Origin: Pseudomonas oleovorans subsp. oleovorans
GTDB taxonomy: Bacteria; Pseudomonadota; Gammaproteobacteria; Pseudomonadales; Pseudomonadaceae
DNA: 64,000 bases
NCBI RefSeq assembly: GCF_002197815.1
Contig: NZ_NIUB01000011.1
Span: 78,307 to 142,306 of the forward strand
Reading direction: 5' to 3'
This document shows, piece by piece, positions 18,621-27,154 of the stretch; position 1 is the first letter of the stretch; each line of letters opens with the position of its first letter. The position numbers were made by a program, and so were the translations under genes. Under the pieces are notes generated by a model. The model was given only the letters and a program-made list of their open reading frames with translations. It did not search any database and was not told the origin of the DNA.

Positions 18621-19061
18621 CGTGCGGGTGAGGCTGGGCGAGGCTTCGCCGTGGTCGCTGATGAAGTGCGCTCGCTGTCCAATCGCACCCAGGACTCGAC
18701 CCAGGAAATCGCCCAGACCGTGGACAACCTGCAGCGCGTGGTTGGACAGTCGGTCACCCTGATGGAAGAAGCCTGCAGCCAGGCCGACGGCGACATCGGC
18801 AGCGTGCTGGCCATGGGTGATGAACTGCAGAACATCGTCGACTCGGTGCAGCGCGTCAGCGACCGACTGGCGCAGATCGCCACGGCTGCCGAGCAGCAGG
18901 CGGCCACCGCCGATGAGGTCAGTGGCAATATCCAGCAGGTCGATCAGGCCGCCGGACAACTGCTCGATGGCGCCCAGGCCGTGAGCAGCGCTGCCGAGCA
19001 ACTGCGCCTAGGCAGCGAAAGGGCTGGTGCAGAATATACCGGGCGCTTCACCCTCAGCTGA
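18621..19061 (+). pseudogene. Remnant of a methyl-accepting chemotaxis protein (C-terminal signalling tip onward)
   Basis: In-frame translation begins RAGEAGRGFAVVADEVRSL, the near-invariant hairpin tip of chemoreceptors, and continues through the helical C-terminal arm (AEQQAATADEVSGNIQQV) to a stop at 19059-19061, 146 codons in all. Just before the tip the frame meets TGA at 18615-18617 and unrelated repeat DNA, so the sensor domain, membrane segments, HAMP and the first half of the signalling hairpin are gone. An ATG at 18651 could start a 136-residue fragment, but no ribosome site is seen. I call it a decayed gene. Confidence 0.85.
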
Positions 19062-19218
19062 AGCCAGGGAAAGATTGCAGAGGTCGTCATGATCCACGCA
19101 GGCGGGCGCCCGGAATATCCGGGTTGCTGTCGCCGATAAACGGCTTGTAGAACATTACCGGGCTGACCTGGCTGGCCAACTCTGCTAAAAACACTGCAAA
19201 CAACGCGGAGCCCCCAGC

Positions 19219-19659
19219 ATGAAAACGGTTGCCGAACTGCTCAGAACCAAGTCCAACACCTTTCTCTACAGCGTCGACGCGGACGACTCCCTGCTCGATG
19301 GGCTGCGCATCATGGCGGAAAAGGGCGTTGGTGCGCTCGTGGTGCTCTCCGGCGGACGTATGGTCGGCATCGTCAGCGAGCGCGATTACGTGCGCAAGGC
19401 GGCACTGGCCGACCGCTCGATGCTGGATGCCAAGGTCAACACGATCATGACCCGTGAGGTGATCAGCGTCAGCCCGCGTGACAATCTGCAATATTGCATG
19501 CAACTGATGACCGAGCGTCGCCTGCGTCACCTGCCGGTGCTGGCCGAGGGCGAACTGATTGGCCTGCTGTCCATCGGTGACCTGGTCAAGGAAACCATTG
19601 CCGAACAGGCCGACCTGATCCGTCAGCTGGAGCAGTACATCCGCGGCGAGATTCCCTGA
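19219..19659 (+). CDS. CBS-domain protein
   Basis: A 146-residue protein made of two CBS motifs. The first spans about residues 8-62 (FLYSVDADDSLLDGLRIMAEKGVGALVVL...GIVSERDYVRK), the second about 74-130 (IMTREVISVSPRDNLQYCMQLMTERRLRHLPVL...GLLSIGDLVKE). Paired CBS motifs form a Bateman module that binds adenine nucleotides or SAM; here there is no attached catalytic domain. It stands alone between two decayed loci and appears intact. AGCCCCC before the ATG is a weak ribosome site. Confidence 0.9.
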   Translation: MKTVAELLRTKSNTFLYSVDADDSLLDGLRIMAEKGVGALVVLSGGRMVGIVSERDYVRKAALADRSMLDAKVNTIMTREVISVSPRDNLQYCMQLMTERRLRHLPVLAEGELIGLLSIGDLVKETIAEQADLIRQLEQYIRGEIP

Positions 19660-19663
19660 GCGC

Positions 19664-19769
19664 GTAGCCCAATGCAATCCGGGAAGTCGTCCGTTCACTC
19701 CCCCGGATTCCATCCGTATATGGACTCCTCCCGTTTTGCCAGTTGCGTAGGGCGGGTGCAACCCGCCAA
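19664..19769. repeat. CGTAGCCCAATG...CCGGG and CGTAGGGCGGGTGCAACCCGCC repeats
   Basis: Two short repeat types found again at 44275-44420, and the first also at the IS110 junction near 63804. The stretch also holds TGGACTCCTCCC (19721-19732), a 12-mer identical to the start of the IS110-type element at 63820. No gene lies between the CBS gene and creB. Confidence 0.6.
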
Positions 19770-19871
19770 CCACCCCTGACGGGCTGCCCCAGTCCTACGC
19801 TATCGCCCGCTTGATGCATGATCCGGCCCCCGGCAGTCTGCCGCTGTTGCCCAACAGGTGCAGGACGCCCG

Positions 19872-20553
19872 ATGCCGCAGATACTCGTAGACGAAGACTA
19901 AGCCGCGATTGCCGATACGCTGGTCTATGCCCTGCAGGCTGAAGGCTTCGTCACGCACTGGTCGAGCCTGGGCGGCGAGGCGCTGACGCTGCTGGAAAAT
20001 GGCGCCTTCGACCTGGCCATTCTCGACGTCGGTCTGCCCGATATCAGCGGCTTCGAAGTGTGCAAGCGCCTGCGTCTCTTCTCCGAACTACCGGTGATCT
20101 TCCTCACCGCGCGCAGCGAGGAGATCGACCGCGTGGTGGGTCTGGAAATCGGCGCCGACGACTACGTGGTCAAACCCTTCAGCCCGCGTGAGGTCGCCGC
20201 CAGGGTCAAGGCCATCCTCAAACGCGTGGCGCCGCGTGAAGCACCAGCAGCCAGCGCGCCGAGAACCTTTCAGATCGATGATGCCGCCTTTCGCATTCAC
20301 TACCATGGCCAGGCCCTGAGCCTGACCCGCCACGAATTTCGCCTGCTGCGCACGCTGCTCGGCCAGCCACGCCGGGTCTATGCGCGCGAGCAATTGCTCG
20401 ATGCCCTCGGCGTGGCCAGTGAGGCCGGCTACGAGCGCAACATCGACAGCCATATCAAGAGTGTGCGCGCCAAACTGCGCGCCATCGCCCCGCGCGAAGA
20501 GGCGATCCAGATGCATCGCGGCCTGGGCTACAGTTTCGAAGCGGGGGGCCTGA
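19872..20553 (+). pseudogene. creB: creB response regulator, interrupted by an early nonsense codon and a 3' run-on
   Basis: Translation from ATG at 19872 gives MPQILVDED, then TAA at 19899-19901 where CreB-type regulators have Glu of the acidic pocket; the frame then stays open with AAIADTLVYALQAEGF, receiver phospho-Asp region AILDVGLPDISGFEVCKRL, FLTARSEE, KPFSPREV, and an OmpR-type winged helix ending MHRGLGYSF. A single GAA-to-TAA change explains the stop. At the 3' end a run of six Gs (20543-20548) is one base longer than needed for a stop (TGA at 20551-20553), so the frame runs into creC. A shorter product from an internal start would lack part of the phosphorylation pocket. Confidence 0.85.
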
Positions 20554-20556
20554 GTC

Positions 20557-21976
20557 ATGCCACTTGGCGTACGCATCGTCCTCGTCTACTTCCTCTTCGT
20601 CGGCCTGGCCGGCTGGTTCGTGCTGAGCACGGTGATGGACGAGATTCGCCCGGTGTACGCCAGAGCACCGAGGAGGCGCTGGTCGACACCGCCAACCTGC
20701 TGGCCGAGATCCTGCGTGACGAGGTCAAGGCCGGCACCCTCGGCGAGGGCCGCCTGAACGACGCACTGGAGGCCTATGGCCGGCGCCAGCCCAGGCCAGC
20801 ATCTGGGGGCTGACCAAGGCCGAGGTCAACCACCGCATCTACGTCACCGACGCCCAGGGCATCGTCCTGCTCGACTCCACTGGCCTGGCGGTCGGCCAGG
20901 ATTATTCGCGCTGGAACGATGTGCTGCTGACCCTGCGCGGCCAGTACGGCGCCCGCTCGACCCGCGAAGACCCGGACGATCCCGACTCTTCGGTGATGTA
21001 TGTCGCCGCACCTATCAGGGATGGCGAGCAGATCATTGGCGTGGTCTCGGTGGCCAAACCCAACCGCACCCTGCAGCCCTATATCGAGCGCTCGCAAACG
21101 CGTCTTGGCTGGCTCGGTGCCGGGTTGATCGGCCTTGGCCTGTTGATTGGCGCGGGGCTGTCCTGGTGGCTCAGCGCCGCACTGGGCAAGCTCACTCGCT
21201 ATGCCCAGGCGGTCAGCGAGGGGCAGCGCGCCGAGGCGCCCACTGTGCGCGGCGGCGAACTGGGGCAACTGGCCAAGGCGGTGGAGCGCATGCGCACCGA
21301 GCTGGAAGGCAAGGCCTACGTCGAGCGTTACGTGCACACCCTGACCCACGAACTGAAGAGCCCGCTGGCCGCCATCCGCGGCGCCGCCGAACTGCTCGAC
21401 GGCGACATGCCGGCCGAGCAGCGCCAGCGTTTCGTGGCCAATATCCAGCAGGAAAGCGCACGCCTGCAGAACCTGATCGAGCGGTTGCTGCACCTGGCGC
21501 AGGTGGAGCAGCGCCAGGGCCTGGAAGAGCGCGTTGCCGTGCCGCTGGCGGCGCTGGTAGACGAACTGCTGCAGGCGCAGCAGGCACGCATCACCGCCGC
21601 CAATCTGCAGATCGAACAGGCACTGCCTACCGGCATCGAGCTGCGCGGCGAGCGCTTCCTGCTGCGCCAGGCACTGGCCAATCTGCTGGACAACGCCCTC
21701 GACTTCACTCCGCCAGGCGGGCGCATCCGCATCGCCGCCGAGCGCCAGGACGAGCGCGTGACGCTGCGTCTGTTCAACCAGGGCGAAGCCATCCCCGGCT
21801 ACGCGCTGGCACGCCTGACCGAGCGCTTCTACTCCCTGCCGCGCCCCAACGGCGGCCGCAAGAGCACCGGCCTGGGCCTGAACTTCGTGCAGGAGGTGGC
21901 CGAGCTGCATGGTGGCGAGTTGCAGATCGGTAATGTCGAAGGCGGTGTGGAAGTACGTCTGACACTACCCGCGTAG
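20557..21976 (+). pseudogene. creC: creC sensor histidine kinase, broken by two frameshifts
   Basis: The gene starts MPLGVRIVLVYFLFVGLAGWFVL, a membrane segment, then loses one base near 20652 (the expected DEIRPGVRQSTEE changes frame at RP). It runs in a second frame through VDTANLLAEILRDEVKAGTL and loses another base near 20790, after GRRQP. The rest is uninterrupted: SIWGLTKAEVNHRIYVTD sensor part, second membrane segment (LIGLGLLIGAGLSWWLSAAL), HAMP, H-box LTHELKSPLAAIRG, N-box NLLDNALDF and G-box GGRKSTGLGL. CreC phosphorylates CreB; with both damaged, the pair is probably dead unless these are base-calling errors. Confidence 0.85.
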
Positions 21977-21994
21977 GCAGCGCTGCTGTTGCCT

Positions 21995-22192
21995 TGTGGG
22001 AGGGGCTTTAGCCGCGACTCGCCGCTAAAGCGCCTCCCTCAACAGCCTGAGCGTCAGCCTTTGTAGGAGCGGCTGGGCGGCACTCCGCTTCAGCCGCGAA
22101 ACTTCTCGGCTGTTTAGGATGGGTAGCAACGCGACGTTCCTGTTTTCGCTGCGCTCAATCCAGGCATGGTGGACAAGCTTCGCGTTGTCCAC
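21995..22192. repeat. REP-like hairpins downstream of creC
   Basis: GGGAGGGGCTTTAGCCGCGA with GCGGCTAAAGCGCCTCCC nearby, then TGTAGGAGCGGCTGGGCGGC, then GTGGACAAGC/GCGTTGTCCAC (22169-22192). They start the 400-base stretch between creC and the orphan gene; no coding sequence is seen there. Confidence 0.6.
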
Positions 22193-22308
22193 GCCACTAT
22201 GTCTTCCTTAGCGCTCAGAACAGGCCGGATATACGAATGCAACCGCGCTGACGACAGGTGCAAAGGCAAAGCTTTGCTCACTACTTGTGGGGAGAGTCCA
22301 TATAAGTT

Positions 22309-22778
22309 GTTAGGCGGTGTAGCGCTGACGCTGTGCCCCGACTGATTGGTAATTTAGTTTCTGTACTGATTTTAGTAATTTATTCAACTTCGATAAATGT
22401 ACTTGTTACAACATCGCTGGCATTGAAGCGCACTACCATAGAGCTGTGTTTCCAGTCCCAATGGCACTGACCGAGGCTATAGCGAAATTCATTAGTAGTT
22501 GAAGGTGTTGTAGCTTCTCCTAAAAGTTTATCTACCTCATGTTTTTTAAGGCCAGTTAACCGTTCATTTCGTATTAGAGATAGAGCCATCCCGCCCCGAA
22601 CGCAGCCAGGGTCGTTTAACATGGATTCTTTATTGAGCTCACTCCATAAGGTGGTGTCAAACGACTGCTCTTCTGTATGAGGCGTTGTGAAGTTTAGATA
22701 TATGCTACCTATAACAATAACTAGGATAAGGGCTACGGTGATGCGAGCAATCATACTCATGCTTTGAAATAGCCTAAC
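22309..22778 (-). mobile_element. Possible integron gene cassette (single AT-rich gene between core-site-like 7-mers)
   Basis: Read on the minus strand, GTTAGGC lies at 22778-22772, the gene starts 12 bases later, and GCCTAAC follows at 22315-22309, about 65 bases after the stop. That is the order GTTRRRY - gene - RYYYAAC of an integron cassette. The contents are clearly poorer in GC than all neighbours. A full attC hairpin, an integrase gene or further cassettes are not seen, so this may be a relic or a coincidence. Confidence 0.3.
22380..22760 (-). CDS. AT-rich orphan membrane-anchored protein, SmpA/BamE-like fold suspected
   Basis: A 126-residue protein with an N-terminal hydrophobic anchor (MIARITVALILVIVIGSIYL). 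The middle and end follow the pattern of the small BamE/SmpA-BLIP fold: LTGLKKHEVDKLLGEATTP, then a Tyr-rich strand FRYSLGQCHWDW and a closing strand MVVRFNASDVVTSTFIEVE. That is a pattern match only, and function is unknown. Base composition is strikingly low in GC compared with flanking genes, pointing to horizontal gain. ATG at 22754 is an alternative start. No operon partner; the helicase gene lies about 290 bases upstream on the right side. Confidence 0.65.
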   Translation of the reverse strand: MSMIARITVALILVIVIGSIYLNFTTPHTEEQSFDTTLWSELNKESMLNDPGCVRGGMALSLIRNERLTGLKKHEVDKLLGEATTPSTTNEFRYSLGQCHWDWKHSSMVVRFNASDVVTSTFIEVE

Positions 22779-23050
22779 TATAAATAGACACCAAATGGCG
22801 CATAACCTGCGGGTGGTTTTGGTGGATAACCTTTCTGGTCATTTTCGAAATCCTTCTCTATCTCGCGGCCTGCAGCGAGGCGGTGGGGTGTTTGGCAGGT
22901 TATACACCATGTCGGATAACCGCTGGCAACTCGTATTCAGTCGTGGCGTGCTGACGCTCACGATCCTCCCGGGTATTGCTTCGCTCAGCCCTGGCTACGG
23001 TTCTCTGGCGGTGATGATCGCGGCTAAAACGGAATGCCGCCCACCCGATC
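22779..23050. other. Noncoding gap between orphan gene and helicase gene
   Basis: No gene is supported here. It holds GGTGGATAACC, a GGCAGGTTATACACC stretch and, next to the helicase stop, GCGGCTAAAACGGAATGCCGCC, a small hairpin (23021-23042) that could end transcription of the helicase gene. Confidence 0.4.
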
Positions 23051-25372
23051 CTACAGGTCGGGTTGCGGCTCGGGTGTGGGTGTTTTGTATGGCAAGCGCA
23101 GCAGTTCAACTTGCCACCAGCTCGGCAGCAAGCGGCGGACTTCGGGGCGGGCGAAGCGGTCGTCGATCAGGTAGAGCACGCCCTGGTCTTCTGGGGTGCG
23201 GATCACCCGGCCGGCGGCTTGTACGACCTTTTGCAGGCCGGGGTAGAGGTAGGTGTAGTCGTAGCCGTTGCCGAACAGGGTGTCCATGCGCTGGCGGATT
23301 TCTTCGTTGATCGGGTTGAGTTGGGCCAGGCCGATGGTGGCGACGAAGGCGCCGATCAGGCGTTCGCCGGGCAGGTCGACGCCTTCGCCGAATACACCGC
23401 CGAGAACGGCGAAGCCGATGCCGCGGCCGCCGATCTGGAAGCGCTCGATAAAGCCCTGGCGCGCCGCTTCGTCCATCTGCCGGGACTGCGTCCACACCGG
23501 GATCTGCGGGTGGTCGCAGCGCAGCTCCTGCAGTACCTGTTCCAGGTACTGGTAGCTGCTGAAGAAGGCCAGGTAGTTGCCGGGGCGTTCGGCGTATTGG
23601 CGCGCCATCAACTGGCAGATCGGCGCCAACGAGGCGTCGCGGTGCTGGTAGCGGGTCGACAGGTTGCGCACCACCTGTACGTGCAGTTGTTCGGCGCTGA
23701 ACGGTGAGGCGACGTCCAGGCACTGGGTCTCTTCCGGCAGGCCGAGCAGGTCGAGGTAGTAGTGGCTGGGGCTGAGGGTGGCGGAGAACAGCGTGGCGCT
23801 GTGGGCGTCCTCGAAGCGCGGACCGAGGAAGGGCGCCGGCAGGATATTGCGGATGCACAGGGTCGAGTAGCTGCGCCCGTTGCCCGCCTCGATGCGGTTG
23901 ATGTCGAACAGCGAATGCGGGCCGAAGCTTTCCGCCAGGCGGCAGAACAGCATGGCGTCCATGTAGAAGCTGAGCAGTTCACCGCCATTGCCTTCGGGCT
24001 GGTCGGTAAGCAGGTCGGTGATGGCGCTGACCGCCTTGCCCAGCGCGGCAAGCAGCAAGTCCGGCGCCAGCGGGTAGACCTGATAGGGCACCTCTTGCTC
24101 GCGGTGCAGTTGATCCCAGTGGCGGTCGACCCGTTCCAGCACGCTTTTCAGACGCTTCGGCGCATCGCGGCACATGGCCTTGAAGCGCGCCTGATCCAGC
24201 TCGGCGCTGTACATGCCGCGTCCGCGCTCCACCAGGTTGTGCGCTTCGTCCACCAGCAGGCAGACGCGCCACTGGTTGATCAGGGTGAGGCTGTGTAGCA
24301 GGGCGCCGAGGTCGAAGTAGTAGTTGTAGTCGCCCACCACCACGTCGCTCCAGCGACACAGCTCCTGGCTCAGGTAGTAGGGGCACACGCCATGGGCGAT
24401 GGCGATATTGCGCACGGCTTGCTGATCCAGCCAGCGTTCCTTCAGCGCCGCGCTGCGTGCTGCCGGCAGGCGGTCGTAGAAGCCCTTGGCCAGCGGGCAG
24501 GAGTCGCCATGGCAGGCCTTGCTCGGGTGTTCGCAGGCCTTGTCACGGGCCACGTGTTCCAGCACGCGTAGCGGCGTGTCGGGTTCGCGCAGGCGTTGCA
24601 GGGCATCCAGTGCCAGGCGCCGGCCTGGCGTCTTGGCGCTGAGGAAGAACAGGCGGTCGAGCTGCTGGCCAGGCATGGCCTTGAGCTGCGGGAACAGGGT
24701 GCCGAGGGTTTTGCCGATGCCGGTGGTGGCCTGCGCCAGCAGGTAGTGGCCGTCGCGCGCGGCGCGGTACACGGCTTCTGCCAGTTGCCGTTGGCCATGG
24801 CGAAATTCGCCGTAGGGGAACTCCAGCGCGTCCAATGCCTGATTGCGTGCTTGCTGATGCGCCTGCTCCTGCCGCGCCCATTCGATGTAACGGCGGCAGT
24901 GCAGGGCGAAGAACTCGCCCAGTGAGGCGGCGCTATGGCGCTCGCGGAACACTGTTTCCTGCTGAGTCATGACGTTGAAGTACACCACCGCCAGATCCAG
25001 TTCATCGAAGCCCAGCTCCTGGCATAGCAGCCAGCCGTAGATCTTCACCTGCGCCCAGTGCAGCAGGCGGTGGTTGGCCGGGATGCGCGAGATGTCGCCA
25101 CGATGGGTCTTGATCTCTTCCAGCAGGCGAAACTCGGGGTCGAAGCCATCGGCGCGGCCGCTGACCGTCAGCCCCTCGAACTGGCCGATCAGTGGCAGCT
25201 CGGAGACATAATCCGGGCCGCGCCGGGCCACCACCGTGGCGTGCCCGGCCATGCCTTCCTGCGCGGTGGGCGAGGGGGTGAAGCGCAGGTCGAGGTCACC
25301 TTCCTTGGCGGTGAACTCGCACAGCTCGCGCACGGCGATACGCAGGCTCAATCGCTCCACTCCACGTAGCAC
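23051..25372 (-). CDS. XPD/DinG-type Fe-S DNA helicase with N-terminal RecB-like nuclease fold
   Basis: About 773 residues. Residues 70-120 carry a PD-(D/E)XK nuclease signature: SGRADGF (Asp), LLEEIKT (E-x-K) and QVKIYGWLL (Q..Y motif). Walker A is ATTGIGKT at 216-222 and the DEAH box VDEAHNL at 374-380. Between them C280, C287, C292 and C330 match the 4Fe-4S cluster of XPD/FANCJ/DinG helicases. Late motifs VFGEGVDLPGE and QAAGRVIRT are the family's motifs V and VI. It should unwind DNA 5' to 3'. It overlaps the FAN1-like gene by 25 bases and follows it, so they form an operon. The start may lie a few codons further in. Confidence 0.92.
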   Translation of the reverse strand: MLRGVERLSLRIAVRELCEFTAKEGDLDLRFTPSPTAQEGMAGHATVVARRGPDYVSELPLIGQFEGLTVSGRADGFDPEFRLLEEIKTHRGDISRIPANHRLLHWAQVKIYGWLLCQELGFDELDLAVVYFNVMTQQETVFRERHSAASLGEFFALHCRRYIEWARQEQAHQQARNQALDALEFPYGEFRHGQRQLAEAVYRAARDGHYLLAQATTGIGKTLGTLFPQLKAMPGQQLDRLFFLSAKTPGRRLALDALQRLREPDTPLRVLEHVARDKACEHPSKACHGDSCPLAKGFYDRLPAARSAALKERWLDQQAVRNIAIAHGVCPYYLSQELCRWSDVVVGDYNYYFDLGALLHSLTLINQWRVCLLVDEAHNLVERGRGMYSAELDQARFKAMCRDAPKRLKSVLERVDRHWDQLHREQEVPYQVYPLAPDLLLAALGKAVSAITDLLTDQPEGNGGELLSFYMDAMLFCRLAESFGPHSLFDINRIEAGNGRSYSTLCIRNILPAPFLGPRFEDAHSATLFSATLSPSHYYLDLLGLPEETQCLDVASPFSAEQLHVQVVRNLSTRYQHRDASLAPICQLMARQYAERPGNYLAFFSSYQYLEQVLQELRCDHPQIPVWTQSRQMDEAARQGFIERFQIGGRGIGFAVLGGVFGEGVDLPGERLIGAFVATIGLAQLNPINEEIRQRMDTLFGNGYDYTYLYPGLQKVVQAAGRVIRTPEDQGVLYLIDDRFARPEVRRLLPSWWQVELLRLPYKTPTPEPQPDL

Positions 25373-26979
25373 ACGCTGACTGGCATGCCGTGTTCGGCGC
25401 AGAAGGCCAGCCAGCGTTTCTGGTTGTCCTGCAGGCGGTCGCCCGGGCCTTTCACCTCGATCATTCGGTAGCGGCCCTCGGCCGGCCAGAACTGGATCAG
25501 GTCGGGCATGCCGGCGCGGTTTTCGCGGATATCGGCCAGCAGGCGGCGAAACCAGGCGCCCAGGTGCGCCGGTGGCAGGCAGGCCAGCGCCTGCTCCAGT
25601 CGTTCGGTATCGAGCAGTTCCCAGAACACGAAGGGCGACTGAATGCCGAACTTCTCGGCGTGCGTGCGGCGCATGGCCTCGATGTAGCTGCCGTCCTCCA
25701 GGCGCGCCAGGCAGGCGCTGAACAGCTCGCTGCGACGGGCGTGAAAGTCGGCGCGGTGCAGATCCACCGGGCCGGTGTGGAAGGGGTGGAAGAAGGCGCC
25801 GGACAGCGGGGCGAAGATCGCTTCCCAGCAGAGCAGGCCGAACAGCCCGCAGATCAGCGTGTTCTCCACGTAATGCACCGGTGCATCGGGTTCGGCCAGG
25901 TGCATGGCTACGGCCAGCTCGACGCTAGCGGCGCGCGGCAGGCGCAGGTCGAGGCGATCCTCGATCAGCTTCGCCGCCTTGGCCGTTGGCGGCAGGCCGA
26001 GGCGTTTGCGCAGACGTGTGCGGGCTCGTTCGGCCAGTTGCGCCTCTTCGGCGTTGTACGGCGCCGCGATCACCTGTTCGGCCAGCGCTAATGCTTCGGC
26101 ATCTTGGCCCAGGCGCTCCAGCACGCGGATCTGCCGTTGCCGTGAGCCCACCGCGCGGGTGTCGCGATATAGCGCAAGCGCTGAGTCCAGTTTACCGGCG
26201 CGTTCCAGATGCTGCGCCAGTTGCAGCAGCAGGCGCTGGTGGCGTTCGCCGATATGCGCGCTGTCGCTGCAGAAATCGCCGAGCTGCTGCAGCACCTCGG
26301 TGACCGCCATGCCGGCCTCGAAGGCCTCGCGGCAGGCGCGCAGATGCAGGTAGTCGTCCACATCCTGGCGGCTGCGAAAACCGCGCGAACCTGGGGTGAT
26401 CGGCACCTGTTCGTAACGGAAGATGCCCAGGTCGGCGAGCACGAATTCCGACCAGTCCTGCGCCAGGTTGCCGAAGAACATCAGGCGCAGGCGGTCACAC
26501 AGTGGGCCGATGGCCAGGCTCAGCAGGCGCTCGTCCAGTTGCGGGCACCAGTCGGCCAGGCTGCGCGGTTCGATATGCAGCTCACGCAGGTGCTCGAGCA
26601 CTTCGCTTTTCTTCAACGTCCCGCGCGGCAGGTCGGCGGCGAAATGCGCGGCCAGTTCGTCCTTGAGCAGCAGGGCGCCGAGTTCTTCGAAGCTCAGTGC
26701 GGCGCAGTCGATCAGCCAGCCCAGTTCCAGCAATGGTTCTGCGGCAGTTGGGATATCGCCGATCTCGGCGTAGCGCAGTTTGCTCGCGCGAAAGTGAATG
26801 CCCTTGCGCATCACCAGGCGCACCAGCAGCGCCTGGGTGGGCAATGGCAACTGGGGAAAGTCCGCAACGAAGGCGCGCTCGGCGTCATCCATCAGTTCAC
26901 GGTGATGGGTGTCGAGCCAGGCGAGGGCCTTGCGGAAGTTGGCCAGATAATAGAGTTCGGGAGCGTCGAGGCTGAGCAT
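25348..26979 (-). CDS. FAN1-type VRR-NUC structure-specific nuclease
   Basis: A 543-residue protein similar in length and layout to the P. aeruginosa FAN1 nuclease. The N-terminal half is helical with a SAP-like stretch (RGTLKKSEVLEHLRELHI), then TPR-like repeats (LLQLAQHLERAGKLDSALALYRD), then the C-terminal VRR-NUC domain with GMPDL at about 490-494, EVKGPGDRL at about 508-516 and the following Gln. These acidic and Lys residues bind the metals and cut 5' flaps and crosslinked DNA. I start at 26979 (MLSLDAPELYYL); a longer frame to 27189 adds 70 unrelated residues and would overlap creD. Coupled to the helicase gene downstream. Confidence 0.92.
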   Translation of the reverse strand: MLSLDAPELYYLANFRKALAWLDTHHRELMDDAERAFVADFPQLPLPTQALLVRLVMRKGIHFRASKLRYAEIGDIPTAAEPLLELGWLIDCAALSFEELGALLLKDELAAHFAADLPRGTLKKSEVLEHLRELHIEPRSLADWCPQLDERLLSLAIGPLCDRLRLMFFGNLAQDWSEFVLADLGIFRYEQVPITPGSRGFRSRQDVDDYLHLRACREAFEAGMAVTEVLQQLGDFCSDSAHIGERHQRLLLQLAQHLERAGKLDSALALYRDTRAVGSRQRQIRVLERLGQDAEALALAEQVIAAPYNAEEAQLAERARTRLRKRLGLPPTAKAAKLIEDRLDLRLPRAASVELAVAMHLAEPDAPVHYVENTLICGLFGLLCWEAIFAPLSGAFFHPFHTGPVDLHRADFHARRSELFSACLARLEDGSYIEAMRRTHAEKFGIQSPFVFWELLDTERLEQALACLPPAHLGAWFRRLLADIRENRAGMPDLIQFWPAEGRYRMIEVKGPGDRLQDNQKRWLAFCAEHGMPVSVCYVEWSD

Positions 26980-27154
26980 GGGGCGAAGTTTTACTGGTTT
27001 TTTATACAGATGCCAGTGCCGCCGAGCTGCTGGATGACGAATCGGCGTACAGCGCTCCCGCATTCTCCACACAATCTCCACGTGCGCCCCACACGCCTCC
27101 CACCATCGCTGCGCAGACTCTGCCGTACCTTCACTCGCTACGGAGAGCCGTACC

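Noticed and set aside
19087..19773. Minus-strand frame of 228 codons ending MFYKPFIGDSNPDIPGARLRGS
   Set aside because: The ending looks protein-like and could be a gene tail, but the rest mirrors the CBS gene on the plus strand, so I could not support it.
22900..23310. Arg/Gly-rich frames around the end of the helicase gene
   Set aside because: Frames opposite the helicase 3' end with no ribosome site or family pattern.
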